NCBI RefSeq assembly: GCF_932276165.1
Contig: NC_063995.1
Location: 1,674,001-1,738,000 of the forward strand
From: Plutella xylostella
Lineage: Eukaryota; Arthropoda; Insecta; Lepidoptera; Plutellidae
Reading direction: 5' to 3'
DNA length: 64,000 bases
Shown: one piece after another, positions 37,901 to 49,900 of the stretch
Layout of the letters: each line of letters begins with the position of its first letter
Position numbering within the stretch: position 1 is the stretch's first letter
Translations under genes and position numbers: made by a program
Notes under the pieces: generated by a model
Seen by the model: only the letters and a program-made list of their open reading frames with translations
Databases searched by the model: none
Told to the model about the DNA's origin: nothing

Positions 37901-40900
37901 GCGAAGAAATAGATACGAGGTAGAAAATACCAGTTTTAATAAAACAGCCTTCTCTGAGCACATATTTCTAAAACCACCTAAAAACGAAATTCAATACCAT
38001 AATCGATACTATTACATAGACAACACATCGCAGAGTATGTTGACCGACCACAATGTGCGAGAGAGAGAGGGAAATGCAAGTCAGTCAATGGCAGAGGGAG
38101 ATGACGCGAATAGAATACGTTAGTTGCAGCTGCCAGTGACGTCACGAGGTCTATGGAATAATAATAATTGGAGCTGCTGGGCCGTGGCGGAGGGAAAGAC
38201 AAACTTGCCATGTGTCCTGTTCTGTTGTGCATTCGAGTTTTATAAACTCACTTGAAGGTTTTGCATTTTCGTAACACACATGTGGAAATAACAACAACGG
38301 CATCAACGTTTGTTTTTGTTAAATGTTTTTGGCGGTAATTTAAAAATGTTTATTATTGATATTTTTAGCATAGCCACGTTGGCATCCTAGTCTGAGAATA
38401 TTTTAATTATTATGCCTTCTTGATACCGTTCCTACTTACTTATAGAACTTATACCTACTCGGATAATCTTCTGGAACTACTGGCTATCACATGAAGTCTG
38501 TCATGTTAATGGAAATTATATTAATAAATACCTATAACAAATAATAAAGTATAAAAAATACACCGCAATTCCTTAGTTTTCTACGGACACATCGCCGAAA
38601 TTCATAAGTTACCACAATCAACCCTAAAAATGAACAGTCAGATGTATAACATTACACCCTCTAGAAAACAGATGCACTTTACAAACGACCCCCTTATGGG
38701 CGAAAGAGCGCCTAACAATACACCTACCTATTTATTCGACCCCTGATCTAAACCATTCGTTACTCTAAAGGCCTAGGCATTAGAGTCTATTTTTACTAGA
38801 ACTTCATATGAGCTAGAAGACAAGTCCGAGGGAGTGAACCGTACGTCCCTACAACTGTGCAACAACAGAGATAAAGGACCAATGTTAGTTGGCTAATTAC
38901 TTCCCTTGTTCACTTTAAATGCTAGATTTATAAAACAATGGACATTAAGATCTTTGGGGACGCGATAAACTTACAGCTTGAACTGCTAATGTTGTTAGCT
39001 AATTTCGCTTTTTTGAACAAAGTAAGTATCGTGCAAAATTGACATAGAAAGGTATTAATGGTAATTTTGAACCTGGTGTGTCTGTACAAGAAAGAAAATA
39101 TAATTAGGTAGATCAGTGAAATTATATACTTAAATGAATCCTAAAATTAATAATACCATCACAATAACCATAAATCACACATGTATGTATATCTGCGGTT
39201 TCCGTCTTGGAACACACACACAACAATAAAACAAATGATGATCCGACCCTAATTCGCAATCCAACATTGAACCACAAAATTTGTATTTCACCATCGTTCG
39301 GAATTCAAATGGGTTTTGTTCGATTGGTCCGCCCGTTATTATGGATATTATTGGAATGGCTTCAGATCATTACTTATGGAACCTCACAATGCCTGCGTCT
39401 ATCACCGAGAGCGAACAGTCTTACTGAACAGAACCCGTTAAACCTATATAGTGATTGGATATGAGGCAGGAAAATGTTATTGTCATGTGAGAAAAGGCAA
39501 ATGAAATTAATATTAAAATATGTAATTTTTTTCATACAAGATTTTTAACGGCTTACCATTATGTTATATTCAGAAAATTTAACCTGTTACTTAAATTTTA
39601 TGATAGCACAATTTTATTAAATACAATATAATAAAGCAATCCATTTTATTACGTTATAATATGTCAGTAGCAAAATATAGGTATAAGAGGGAAATAGCAC
39701 AAAAACTGAATTTCTTTACACTTCGACCAAACAACAAAAAGCAACCTGAGAGAATGATCTCAGCAAAGAATAGCCATTCCGATTCGTCATGAAGCTAATA
39801 GACGCAGACGTGATGTCTGAATCCACCGGTGATTGCCTCCGACCAAATACCGTAATCATATTTGCAAACTTACCAAAAAACAGACGAAACTATTCAACTA
39901 TTGGACTAATGCACTGGAGAAAGAAATAATCAAAAGCAAAGCCTTGTAGCAAAGTTCAAGTACTTATCATAAAAAGCAAGAACACAAGAGTCAAGAACTA
40001 AATCACCTAATTAACTTTGTCCTTTCAGGTTTATGCAGATCGCCCAGAAAGGTTAAAAGTTGAAAATCCCCCATGGAAATCACGATTAAATATCCCCATA
40101 TATGTCTGGTTTGCACAATAAGCTCGCTTTCACGTAATGTAGGTAATTTGGAGCGAAGCGAGGTGCTTCGGGCTAAGGATTACCGTTTACTGTAAGCTAG
40201 ATTTCCAGACTAAATTGCTACCAAATCATTACGTCTATAACAGATATAACAGACACTAACAGATTCTAAAGTGATTCTGCTAGAGATACAAAAGTCATAG
40301 ACACACATTATTATGAACATAAATGATGCACCTATCGAAATATATTGTAAGATAGAATTACAATATTTAATACGAGTATCTCGTGTTTTTAAACAAAGCT
40401 AAAAATAAAACCACTTTATGCAATTATCTAAAATAGCTCTTCTGCTGAACCTGTTGCAACTTGCTCGTCGCCACATTTCACTGCAACAATTAATTGACAT
40501 AAGAAGTGGTCCGCACCCGTCGTTGGACTGCAAAATGTGAGAGAATAATTCAGCTGCCACCATAATGTAGGAACAGGCACTAATTATGACAAAACTACCA
40601 ATGGGAATAGCTGTAGACCAGTTCTAGAACTTGTCCAATCACAGACATGAGAAGAGAAACCTTGTTAGCATCGGCGGACAGCTTAAGAGGACAACTCGAA
40701 TAAAACGTGATAATGCATGACCTGCAATATATCTTGGCATCCATATTATAGTGTAGTTCTGAGAAGTAAATGCTACTGTGCCTTTCTGTTTCTTGGATAT
40801 GAAAAGTACTTGAAGACTTTAGAAATAATACCAATAAGTGTGGTTCCCCATGAGTTTGTATGCACGCATGGAAACGAAAGACAAATGGTCCGTCCCGGCC

Positions 40901-43900
40901 GAGGCACGACGCGCCGGCGGCATCAAGCTCATTTGTCGGGCCACTGCAGACGAAATCAGATATTCATCTCACTTGATTAATTATCGAACCTCCAGCGCCG
41001 GACCATTAGGTGCACCGAACATGGCAGTTGCATGTTCGGAGTTTATCAACGCTTTTCGAATAAACGATGTGTGATTAATAACGGTAATGAGAGGTGATGT
41101 CTCAAATCAGCTACCTTTTGATAGCCACAGTTTTGGAATCCATCCGAAAGGGACATTAAAAAGCTGATAGATAAACAGCCATCATTTTATGGAATATTCG
41201 TCCGATATTTCAACCGTCGCCGTCGGTCGCACTAGCTCGCGTGACTAGCGACACTGAGACCGCACACTGGAGGACCCACATTTAGGGGAATTAGAGAAAC
41301 ATTTGAATCATAATAGACTTTTGATATTAAAAATCGTGTTCTTAGAGGATTTATAGCGCCCATATGACCGCAAACTGAATCTGCTTAAATAAATCATAGA
41401 GGCTCACACGCCGGTGAATCACTGTTCCAAGAAAGCGGAAACGACGAAATTCTTACCGTTCGTTTTTATGATATTAACCGGCCGAGTGAAACTTGGAAGG
41501 TTGTCGATAGCCCGAGGGGTTGAGACGTTATTTTTTAAATTTGTTCGGGTAATACGGGCGTCGTGCGCCACGCACCTGCGCGCGCGCACCCGGTGCAAAT
41601 CTCGGAGGGTGCGATGCCTCGTCTTTTTGGACGGAGCGAAGGGAGCAGGTAAACGGTCTCTAAGCTCGTTTAGGACCGTTGGTGAAATCTCTCCATTCAA
41701 AATCGTGCCTTATTCCAGTTCAGATTAAATGCTTGTTACTGGAGTAGAATACATGCAGCGAATTTAGCAGTTGTTAGGATTAGGGTCGAATATTATGAAT
41801 TCAATGTTTCAACACTTTCGCACAACACTATTTGGTACAACATGATTTAAAATTGTTAGATATTTAAAGCCCTTTTTGGTACAATAGGCCATAAGATTTC
41901 TAATTATAGGGCACAACTAAAAGATAAAGACAAAAAATGGTATCCACATGCGCTTGCGCAACACATCGCGTGTCGGTGCGCTCCGTCGCAACAGCTTGTA
42001 TCAAAAATTTCTCAGCACAAATCATCGAACAAAAAAGAAGGCGGGGAGTAGGTAAGAGGCACTAATTACGTGGAGTACGATGTCTCACAGATAAATTGTT
42101 ATGAGCCTTACGTAAGGAATCGTCAAGAGTTAATCATTTTGTTCTTCTCTGTGAGCCTGGCTTTAATTAATACATACGAGACGAGGCACTTTGAACTGAG
42201 GAGATATTTGTCTTGATTTTTTTTACTTCTGGTCTACTATGCAGACATCGACCTCACTGCCGCGTTATTTACATTTACTTTAAGTTGTTTTTAATAAGTA
42301 TCATTTGATAATTAAATGCATCAACCTTAATGGTAACATCTAATTCCGATGATTCTTAAACCTGTAAGTGTGATCATCGACAAATCTACTTAAAATAACC
42401 GACCGCTCATCATGCGAATCAAGTTAAACGATGAAGTAAATCAGTTTCAATAAACTCTCTCACGCACCGCGACTACTTATTCAAGACCAGTAATAAGCTG
42501 GCCTTCTTCCAGTAGCTTTATAATAAATGCTTAAGTAATTATATGTTGGTGTGGACCAGATGTCGGATTGTATGACAGTGTGATCAGCAATCACTGCCCA
42601 ACGGATTTTATAAATTTTATAGAATAAAGTTCTGTGAAGGGCGACAACTTCGATTTGCTTGTTGGTAGATGTTTTGACTGTGAAAATAGTACTGTATCGC
42701 TTCTCGGCCTTTTGGCTAAGATCAAAATAGTACTGTAGCATATTTACATAAGTGTTTATAAATGCGTAAGATAAAATTAAACAACAAATTTTAGATAGTT
42801 AATATATTATCTCATTATAAAAATCTTACTAAGCATTATGCTTTTTATTAATCTTAAGCTAGACCACGAAGATAAAGAAACCGTTATTTATGAAGCACCT
42901 CCTACCCTATTTATTTTACGAGCACTCACAAAATGACCACGTTTCAATAACTTGAAAGTATAAGCATAAAGTTTTTACAACCCGACAGCAAGTGCCATTG
43001 GTGGAGCGAGACAAGTGAACTTTTGTAATAAGACAAAACTGATTGTTTTACAACTCCATCCGCGTTTTTGTTCGCACTTCAACGTCGCACCTGACGCTAG
43101 GACCTGGCAGCTTCTACTTCACCCTGCTCTTTTGTCTACTCCGAACCGTTTTTCACTTAAGCCCCATTGTTTTATGCATCGTTAAAGTGACTTTTAGCCA
43201 ATGATAAAGCAGATTTTAACTTTATAAGTGAGTGGGTCTCGAGTTGCGAGGTCATCGCAACAATGGCGGCGGTCAGCGCGCGCGGGAGATAGGCGGTTCA
43301 CACGCTCGCGATACCGGCAGCTTCCGAGAGCGCCCTTCCGCTATACGGAGACCCGTCACGACACGATCGCGGCCTATCGACGCCGCTTCCGCCGCCAAAC
43401 CGCAGCCTCGTCGACACCGATAGCGCCTGCCCCACATTCACCGGATCCACCATAAAACTATTTGGATTTTTAAAGCAATTAGCATCCTCATTAAGTGGAA
43501 TGAGAGACACCGGTCTGGCACACAAGAAATTTACAAGCAAATCTCATTACCCAGTTATCAGATTACCGTAATCGCGCGGAAGAGCCGAGTGGGACAATAC
43601 GTTCTCAGGCCCGGCTCCGGCGTCGCCATGCTTTCCGCACTTTCCTATCATTGTGCGCGTGCGCTCCCATTATTATAATGCAAGTAATAAAGCAAAACAA
43701 CGTAACCGCCTTACGAAAACGCATGTTACAAGAGACAGGTCTTCGGTTTTTACAGACACAACGCATGAGTTGATCGAGACGGCTTATAATCGGACTCGGA
43801 TCTGATCGGCCGAGGCGGCGGCAAGAGATAACGTGTTTTTGCATCCACTTGTACCCGAATTATGGCTGCTATTAAAGATTAAAGAAGTTAAATTGCACAA

Positions 43901-46900
43901 CACGCCACTTGATCTGATACTTCGCCTGTTAAAGTATTACGGCAAGGATTAACTTTTCATTCGAAACGCTTCGATTGATTTGAGGCACATTAGGATAATG
44001 ATTTTGAAAGCATTCGTTTTATTTTTCTCACGATATTAACATTTCTCTATGCTTTTTAATTAAGATAGGCAAATTTTGTCGCCAAAACGAATCATCAAAA
44101 GAACATCTGCAAAACTGGTTTAGCTTTATTTTGACAGCCGATACCTCTGCCTATTTCACTGTCTCTGTATATTTACATAGGCTGTCTTACGTAAACTGTA
44201 CCTAGGACATGCAATGATGAACCTAGTAAATTTAAAGGCAACCAAAACCAGGTTTGGTGCAAAACATGGAACAGTAACAGTAAACGTAGTTAAGAAACCT
44301 AATTGAGAAAGTAATATTGAGTCTTCATTCAGAGGAATGATTGATGGCCTGCCGAGTCAAGTTAAACGGCTAATTACGACCATAGTTGAAAGAAAACCGG
44401 CACACTTTGAAAGATCAATACCTCTTTCAACATGCCTGTCCGAGAATTTTTGTTGTCGATATAGATTTTTTTTATTCAGATCAGCAAATCAGTGTGCATT
44501 CTTCCTTGCAGTATAAAGTATAACTGAAGATGAACTATAATATAGGTACCAACTTTTAAATGAATTATAAAACTAAGAGCTGTTAACATTAAAGGGGTTT
44601 GTTGAAATTGAGGTTTTACTGCAGTGAGATTCCGATAAATTGGACGATAAAATGATCCCATTCGCGTTCAGTGTTGAAGGGTGATCTTACAACGTGTTAA
44701 GTCTACTTTTATATTGAGGTCTATAAACCGTCCGTCGACTTTATCTCGCGTCATGTGAACTGTAAGTGCTTTTTTACCATTAATGAGTTTTCGGCGCTTT
44801 TTACACTAATTTAGAACTATTTTGTGTAAATTTTGAACACAACTAACGGGGCTTATGGATATTGAAATAGCCAATCTTCTATCAAATTGAGTGGAACAAG
44901 AGTGAACATTAACAATGAAGCACAAGCTTTTATTTAAATAGTTTACTGTTTTTAGGTACAGAACAAATTCATATTTTATATCGAATAACGTTTATCGTGT
45001 AGGTACATAATCTGTAAGAATTGGTTGCAGAGGAAAAATTTACAAATAATATTAAACGCGAATCGATCATCCATTTCTAAGTTTGATAAAGTAGCTATTT
45101 TTTATTTAGCAAAACCTGATCTTAATGGAATCAAAAGATAAAGTCAAAGAGATTAGTTAGTGCCGATAAAACGCCCGCGGTCTAGATCCACAACTGACAG
45201 GTTTTAAAATAATATCACATGAAGCGAAATCATAATTTATAATTGCTAATTTAAAACCGGTAAATCTGTGAATACATACGAATTAAATGTAGGAAAGGAA
45301 GTAAAACAAAGTAAAATGATCATGCGATATTGAAATAAATAATACACACATTAGAAAAGAAATGTCCTCAATGTACTATGTAAACTATCAAGGGACACAA
45401 TCATACCTAATCGATCAATTTAGTTTAAGGATTGATCCTCTGATGTATCGCATGTCAATGAGTAAACGTACAAACTCCTGACATATTTAATTCAACCATC
45501 GTACGCACAATCAGAGCCTTATTGAACTAAACACACAGTTTTGTCCCCATTCCAATGCAGTTGATGTAAACTTTGTCCTGACATTTCCCATTTCATAATG
45601 CCCTCCCTGTTCCTCTTACAAAGATAGATAGGGATAGCTGGCCCCGATTCGGACAGTGGGAAACCAGGTGTGGGAAACCAAAATAGATCATATCCTTCAC
45701 TGGAAATTCAATACCTTTAATGGACACGATTCGATCGTAGACTAAACATATAAAAGACTCATTGAAGGAATCACATCCGGTGTCCATTTATAGTTTGGAT
45801 AAGAGCTATGGACGTAAGATTCTGATGAACGCAGGGGTTGAGTAAACTGGAATGTCTCAATAAGTGGAAACCTCTCTAGCAGCAGTTCAGCGCAGGTAAC
45901 AAGCACTCGGGTTCGTTGAAACGAGACATTGTTTGGCGTTCGTGACACCGGCCCCGGCTGCAGCGTATTATTAAAGTAAACTGCGTCCCGGCCAGCCTGA
46001 TAACTAGTTGTGCATACGCATCCAGCGATACTGGGTAAACAACTAAACACTACACTAGGAGTGGTGGTTCGTGCTCAAGATGGGTTACATGGGGGTCTGT
46101 TAGTGGCTTCACTTGTTATTTATTACGCTCTAAATACTTCAAGATAACGCTCGGATGTTTGAGCATGAAAGCCTTTTAGTCTGGGTTTTGGTAAGAAATA
46201 ATGCGTTCGAAGCTATACATAATATAATGCTATTTCTTTAGTACATAGGACCCTATTTGATCATTTAAAATTTCATTTTACCCTACCCTTATCTGTAACA
46301 CTAAGTTATATGTAACTTCTATTCTTGTTCGTGTTGAAATAAATAATATTATATCTGTCTTTAAAATAACGACTGAGAAGTAGCAGCTTAACGCTTCTAT
46401 AATGAACAGAAAAGCCTCTGGTAAATCATTCCACTAATTCCAATAAACAACAATCAAGCGAGCCTGTAATCTACAGAATCAACTGTTGAATAAAACTGTC
46501 ATTCCTTTTGCAGAGGCTCGTCTAATGGCGTCGCAGCAGCAGCGATAGGCGTTCCTAGATGTTACAAGCTCTTCAACTTGTTAGTTCAGCTCAGACTCAT
46601 TTCTCTATGGTCGTTAAATCGCCTGAGTTGTGGTGTCGGTTGGTGCTGTCTCGTTTTGTCGACTTGAAATTGGAGTCGATGATTGTAAAGGTGGAGTTAA
46701 GGTTTACAGAGTTGAGCTAAATCTTCTGAGTAAATCAAGTTTACACCAAATGGCTGAGGCTAACAGGTTTGTTAACACCTTTACAAATGATTGTATCGAA
46801 GTACCAAAGCAAGGGAAAGGAGGAAAAAACAATTAGAATGATGGGTCCATGTCCATAAAAGCTGCTATCGGCAAGGTCCGGCAACACTGGTAGACGCAAA

Positions 46901-49900
46901 CGAAGCCGCTGTTATCTACACTGAGTCTGAACTTGTTTGCCGACAAAACACCGAGCGGCCATGTTTGGACGAGCAGGACCCCGGCGGATGCGTGCGCGCA
47001 GGACGTAATGGACCACTTTAATGTTACAAATGTAAGTATGTAGGTAGTAGTGGGTACATTGAAAGCATAGAAATGTTGGATGGTTAGTCCGTTTGCGGGA
47101 TTCTGCCACATTACTGGGCAACTAACTAGCCAGTTGAGTGGAGGCGATGAGTTTGACGAATTGCGTCCTCATTGTTACCTCAGTATTAATAGCTTTAATT
47201 GCTTCTAAAACTATGGCGTGCTCACCTCAAAATCAGCAAATTGCGGGTCAATTATGTCATCAAAAAACTAGTCGTCTTTGACTTCACAAAACTTATATTT
47301 TTTATAGTTGAAGTTCGTGGTCACATTATTGAATTCTCATGGGAACTGAACACAGTTTAGACAATGCTCGACAATATTGTGTAATAAAATAAAACTTAAA
47401 ATTACCACAAAAGCAATTGTCTTAGCCCGCATGTTATTGTTTGTTTTTTTACACAGCACACTTCCAAGGAAGGAAATCCCGCATAAGTCTTAGACGGTTA
47501 AAGTTTTTCTTTAGAGTAAATAGTTAAGTTGTGCTTTTCGTAAAAAAATAAAAACCTTATAAAATAAGAAGCCTTTCTACTAATAGTCCAAAAATCGATG
47601 CTAAGTGCTAACCTTTCGGGGAACTTTTCTGAGATAATTAAATTTAAGCTAGTGATGGTGAGAGAATTGGCAATAAGAGGCCAGTTAGAACGTATACCCA
47701 TACACATCTAGACCAGGGCCGACCTGCGCCCAAAAAGGTAGTCATACCTAAAACAACTAACTGCACACATTTGAGCTAAATTGGTATGTTCCTAAATGCC
47801 TTTCAAGCATTACATTACAGGCAACTATGTGTGGTCCCTGAATGGTATTGCAGTTTAAATAACCTATGTTTGGGCAGCTAGTTTAGACTAATGGCGAAAA
47901 AAAATTAGTCATGCATGTTGGGCTTTTGAAAATTCACAATAATATTACAGAGGTAAATACATAACAAAGTGTGTTGGTCGTACTTCTTTCGCGTTGAGTG
48001 GCATAGTTGTAGGATTTGCAAGCAGGTCCATGTACATCATGGATTAGGATTAGGTAAAAGATATCATCATAACTCAAATGGAAAGCGACGCATGCAGGTT
48101 ATATAAGTTGCATGATTAAAAAAGACTGGCGTTATTTGATGAACTGAGATGACCAAAACCGGATATAAGTTAGTAGGGGTACTGAAAAGGGAATTCAATT
48201 ATAGATTTTATGTATTCCCGTTCTGAACCAAATGGCGCACATAATGACCATTTCCCAGACATGAAAGTCACAAACAAATAAGTCAGTTCGCAGAATGACG
48301 CCTCAGCAGAACCCCAATGCCTCGATTGACTAAGACAACTTTGTAAAGTGAGAAATTGCCTTTCAGTTTAGTTGAGATTTATACGTGGCGAGTTGTCCAA
48401 TGACCTCAGAAGACAATTGGCCATTAATTGCATGTGTATGTTTAAAAGTGGAACTGGGATGTTTATACAACATGGCGCCCAACGGTCGCCATCTGCGCAA
48501 TTCTGTTCCAATCGCTGATGCTGAGCTATAATAATGGCATCCGTTTTGTGATGACACTTTTTAATACTTGTCATACTATATCATTAATCAGTGAGATTCA
48601 TCAACGATTCAACCTTCTTTTTTATTTCTGAACGATTCATTGCTTGAACAATGCTGCTCAATCAATGTTGGAACATGCAGTTGGAAAGGTTTGCAAATAA
48701 ATTCAGAATGAGTACTGGAGCGTGATTCGTGTCACAAAAAACCCCGTCGCTTTCATCTCGTTTTCAGATTTTTACGAACGAGGTGTCAAATTGCGATTCA
48801 CATGGCACTAAAACCCAAGCTACATAGTAAGATCGTTTAGAGATCGCAAAATGAATAAACGAATGGAGAATGACGCGATTCATGTCATTTTTGTTGAACT
48901 TTTTGATATCGCCTATCTGTCATATTTTGACGTTTAAGCGATTTTAAACTTTCGAAGAAAAGGGTGAAATTGTAAGATCGTTTTCAGAAAAAATACCTAC
49001 TGCTAACAGTGAAATTGACCATGTACGCATCTCTCCAACATCTTCAAGCCATTTTTCAGCCGGACAGCCGTCCCTACAAGATACGTTTCCATCTTTACCG
49101 AATTCGTAATTTTCCTTTATAGTAAGCTTGTATTAGTGATATTTATTTGATTGGCGTGGGTTTTAGCCTGAGGCCCTCGCAGAATGAGGAAGAATATTTT
49201 TCCCTCAGTGTGCAAATTGTAAGTTAATGAATTAAACACATTGTAATGCATGTCTATTTTATTTATTGATAGAACTAATAAATTCTATGAATTATCACAA
49301 ATACATATATTAGGTCCCTTTACCACTTAATAAAGCTACAGATAATGGCAATCAAAGATTAAATTGTCTTATTTTTTCTCATATTCTCTCTTATAGGTTG
49401 ACTGTTACAAAATGCTTTTAGCCTTGTGTATAGTTATTAATACTTATATAATACAATATTTTGTTAACAATTATTAAACTATTATTGTATATAGGAACTT
49501 AGGTAATCAGTAATCACAGGTGCTCCTCTGTTTGAATTGACGCATGAAGAAGAGGAAGAAGAGAGGCGTGAGGCCATTGAAGGCGCATCGATTGGTCCTC
49601 CCACGCACCGCCAGTCTTGATTGTTCCTTTCATTAGCCTAGAAAAGACAAAATCAAAAGTTCAGTATGATATTGTTCTAAAAAATTACAGACACTAACAA
49701 AACTACACTGTAACATAAATATTCAACATCAGTTTTCCTAACACATTATTGGGGTAGCAATGAAGTTAAATTCTATTCTATTATTTAGCCAAACATTTAG
49801 GAATAACCTTTTTCCATATGAGGAGCCCCTGCTCAAGAAGCCTCTCATTGACTGCAGCCTGTCTGTTCATTGCTTCAGCTATTCATTGTGAGGGCTGAAG

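Larger units (their letters stand above)
28901..42682. other. Long non-coding intron stretch
   Basis: About 13.8 kb in which I recognise no gene, RNA gene or intact element. Notable points listed separately are a GC patch with a 16-bp palindrome (29657-29729) and four TGCGC palindromes (29659, 31119, 41577, 41949). Other GC patches lie at about 30690-30740 and 41560-41640. The ORF pair at 41414-41728 (plus) and 41419-41700 (minus) is an open-frame artefact of GC-rich DNA. Confidence 0.35.

Noticed and set aside
41414..41728. 104-codon plus-strand and 93-codon minus-strand overlapping ORFs
   Set aside because: Both follow from GC-rich, stop-poor DNA. There is no domain, splice context or codon signature.
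42696..42723. Functional U2 snRNA gene
   Set aside because: Only the first 28 nt are present, and a target duplication brackets them.
43228..43455. Arginine/proline-rich ORFs in a GC patch
   Set aside because: Open in several overlapping frames on both strands, and low-complexity composition explains them.
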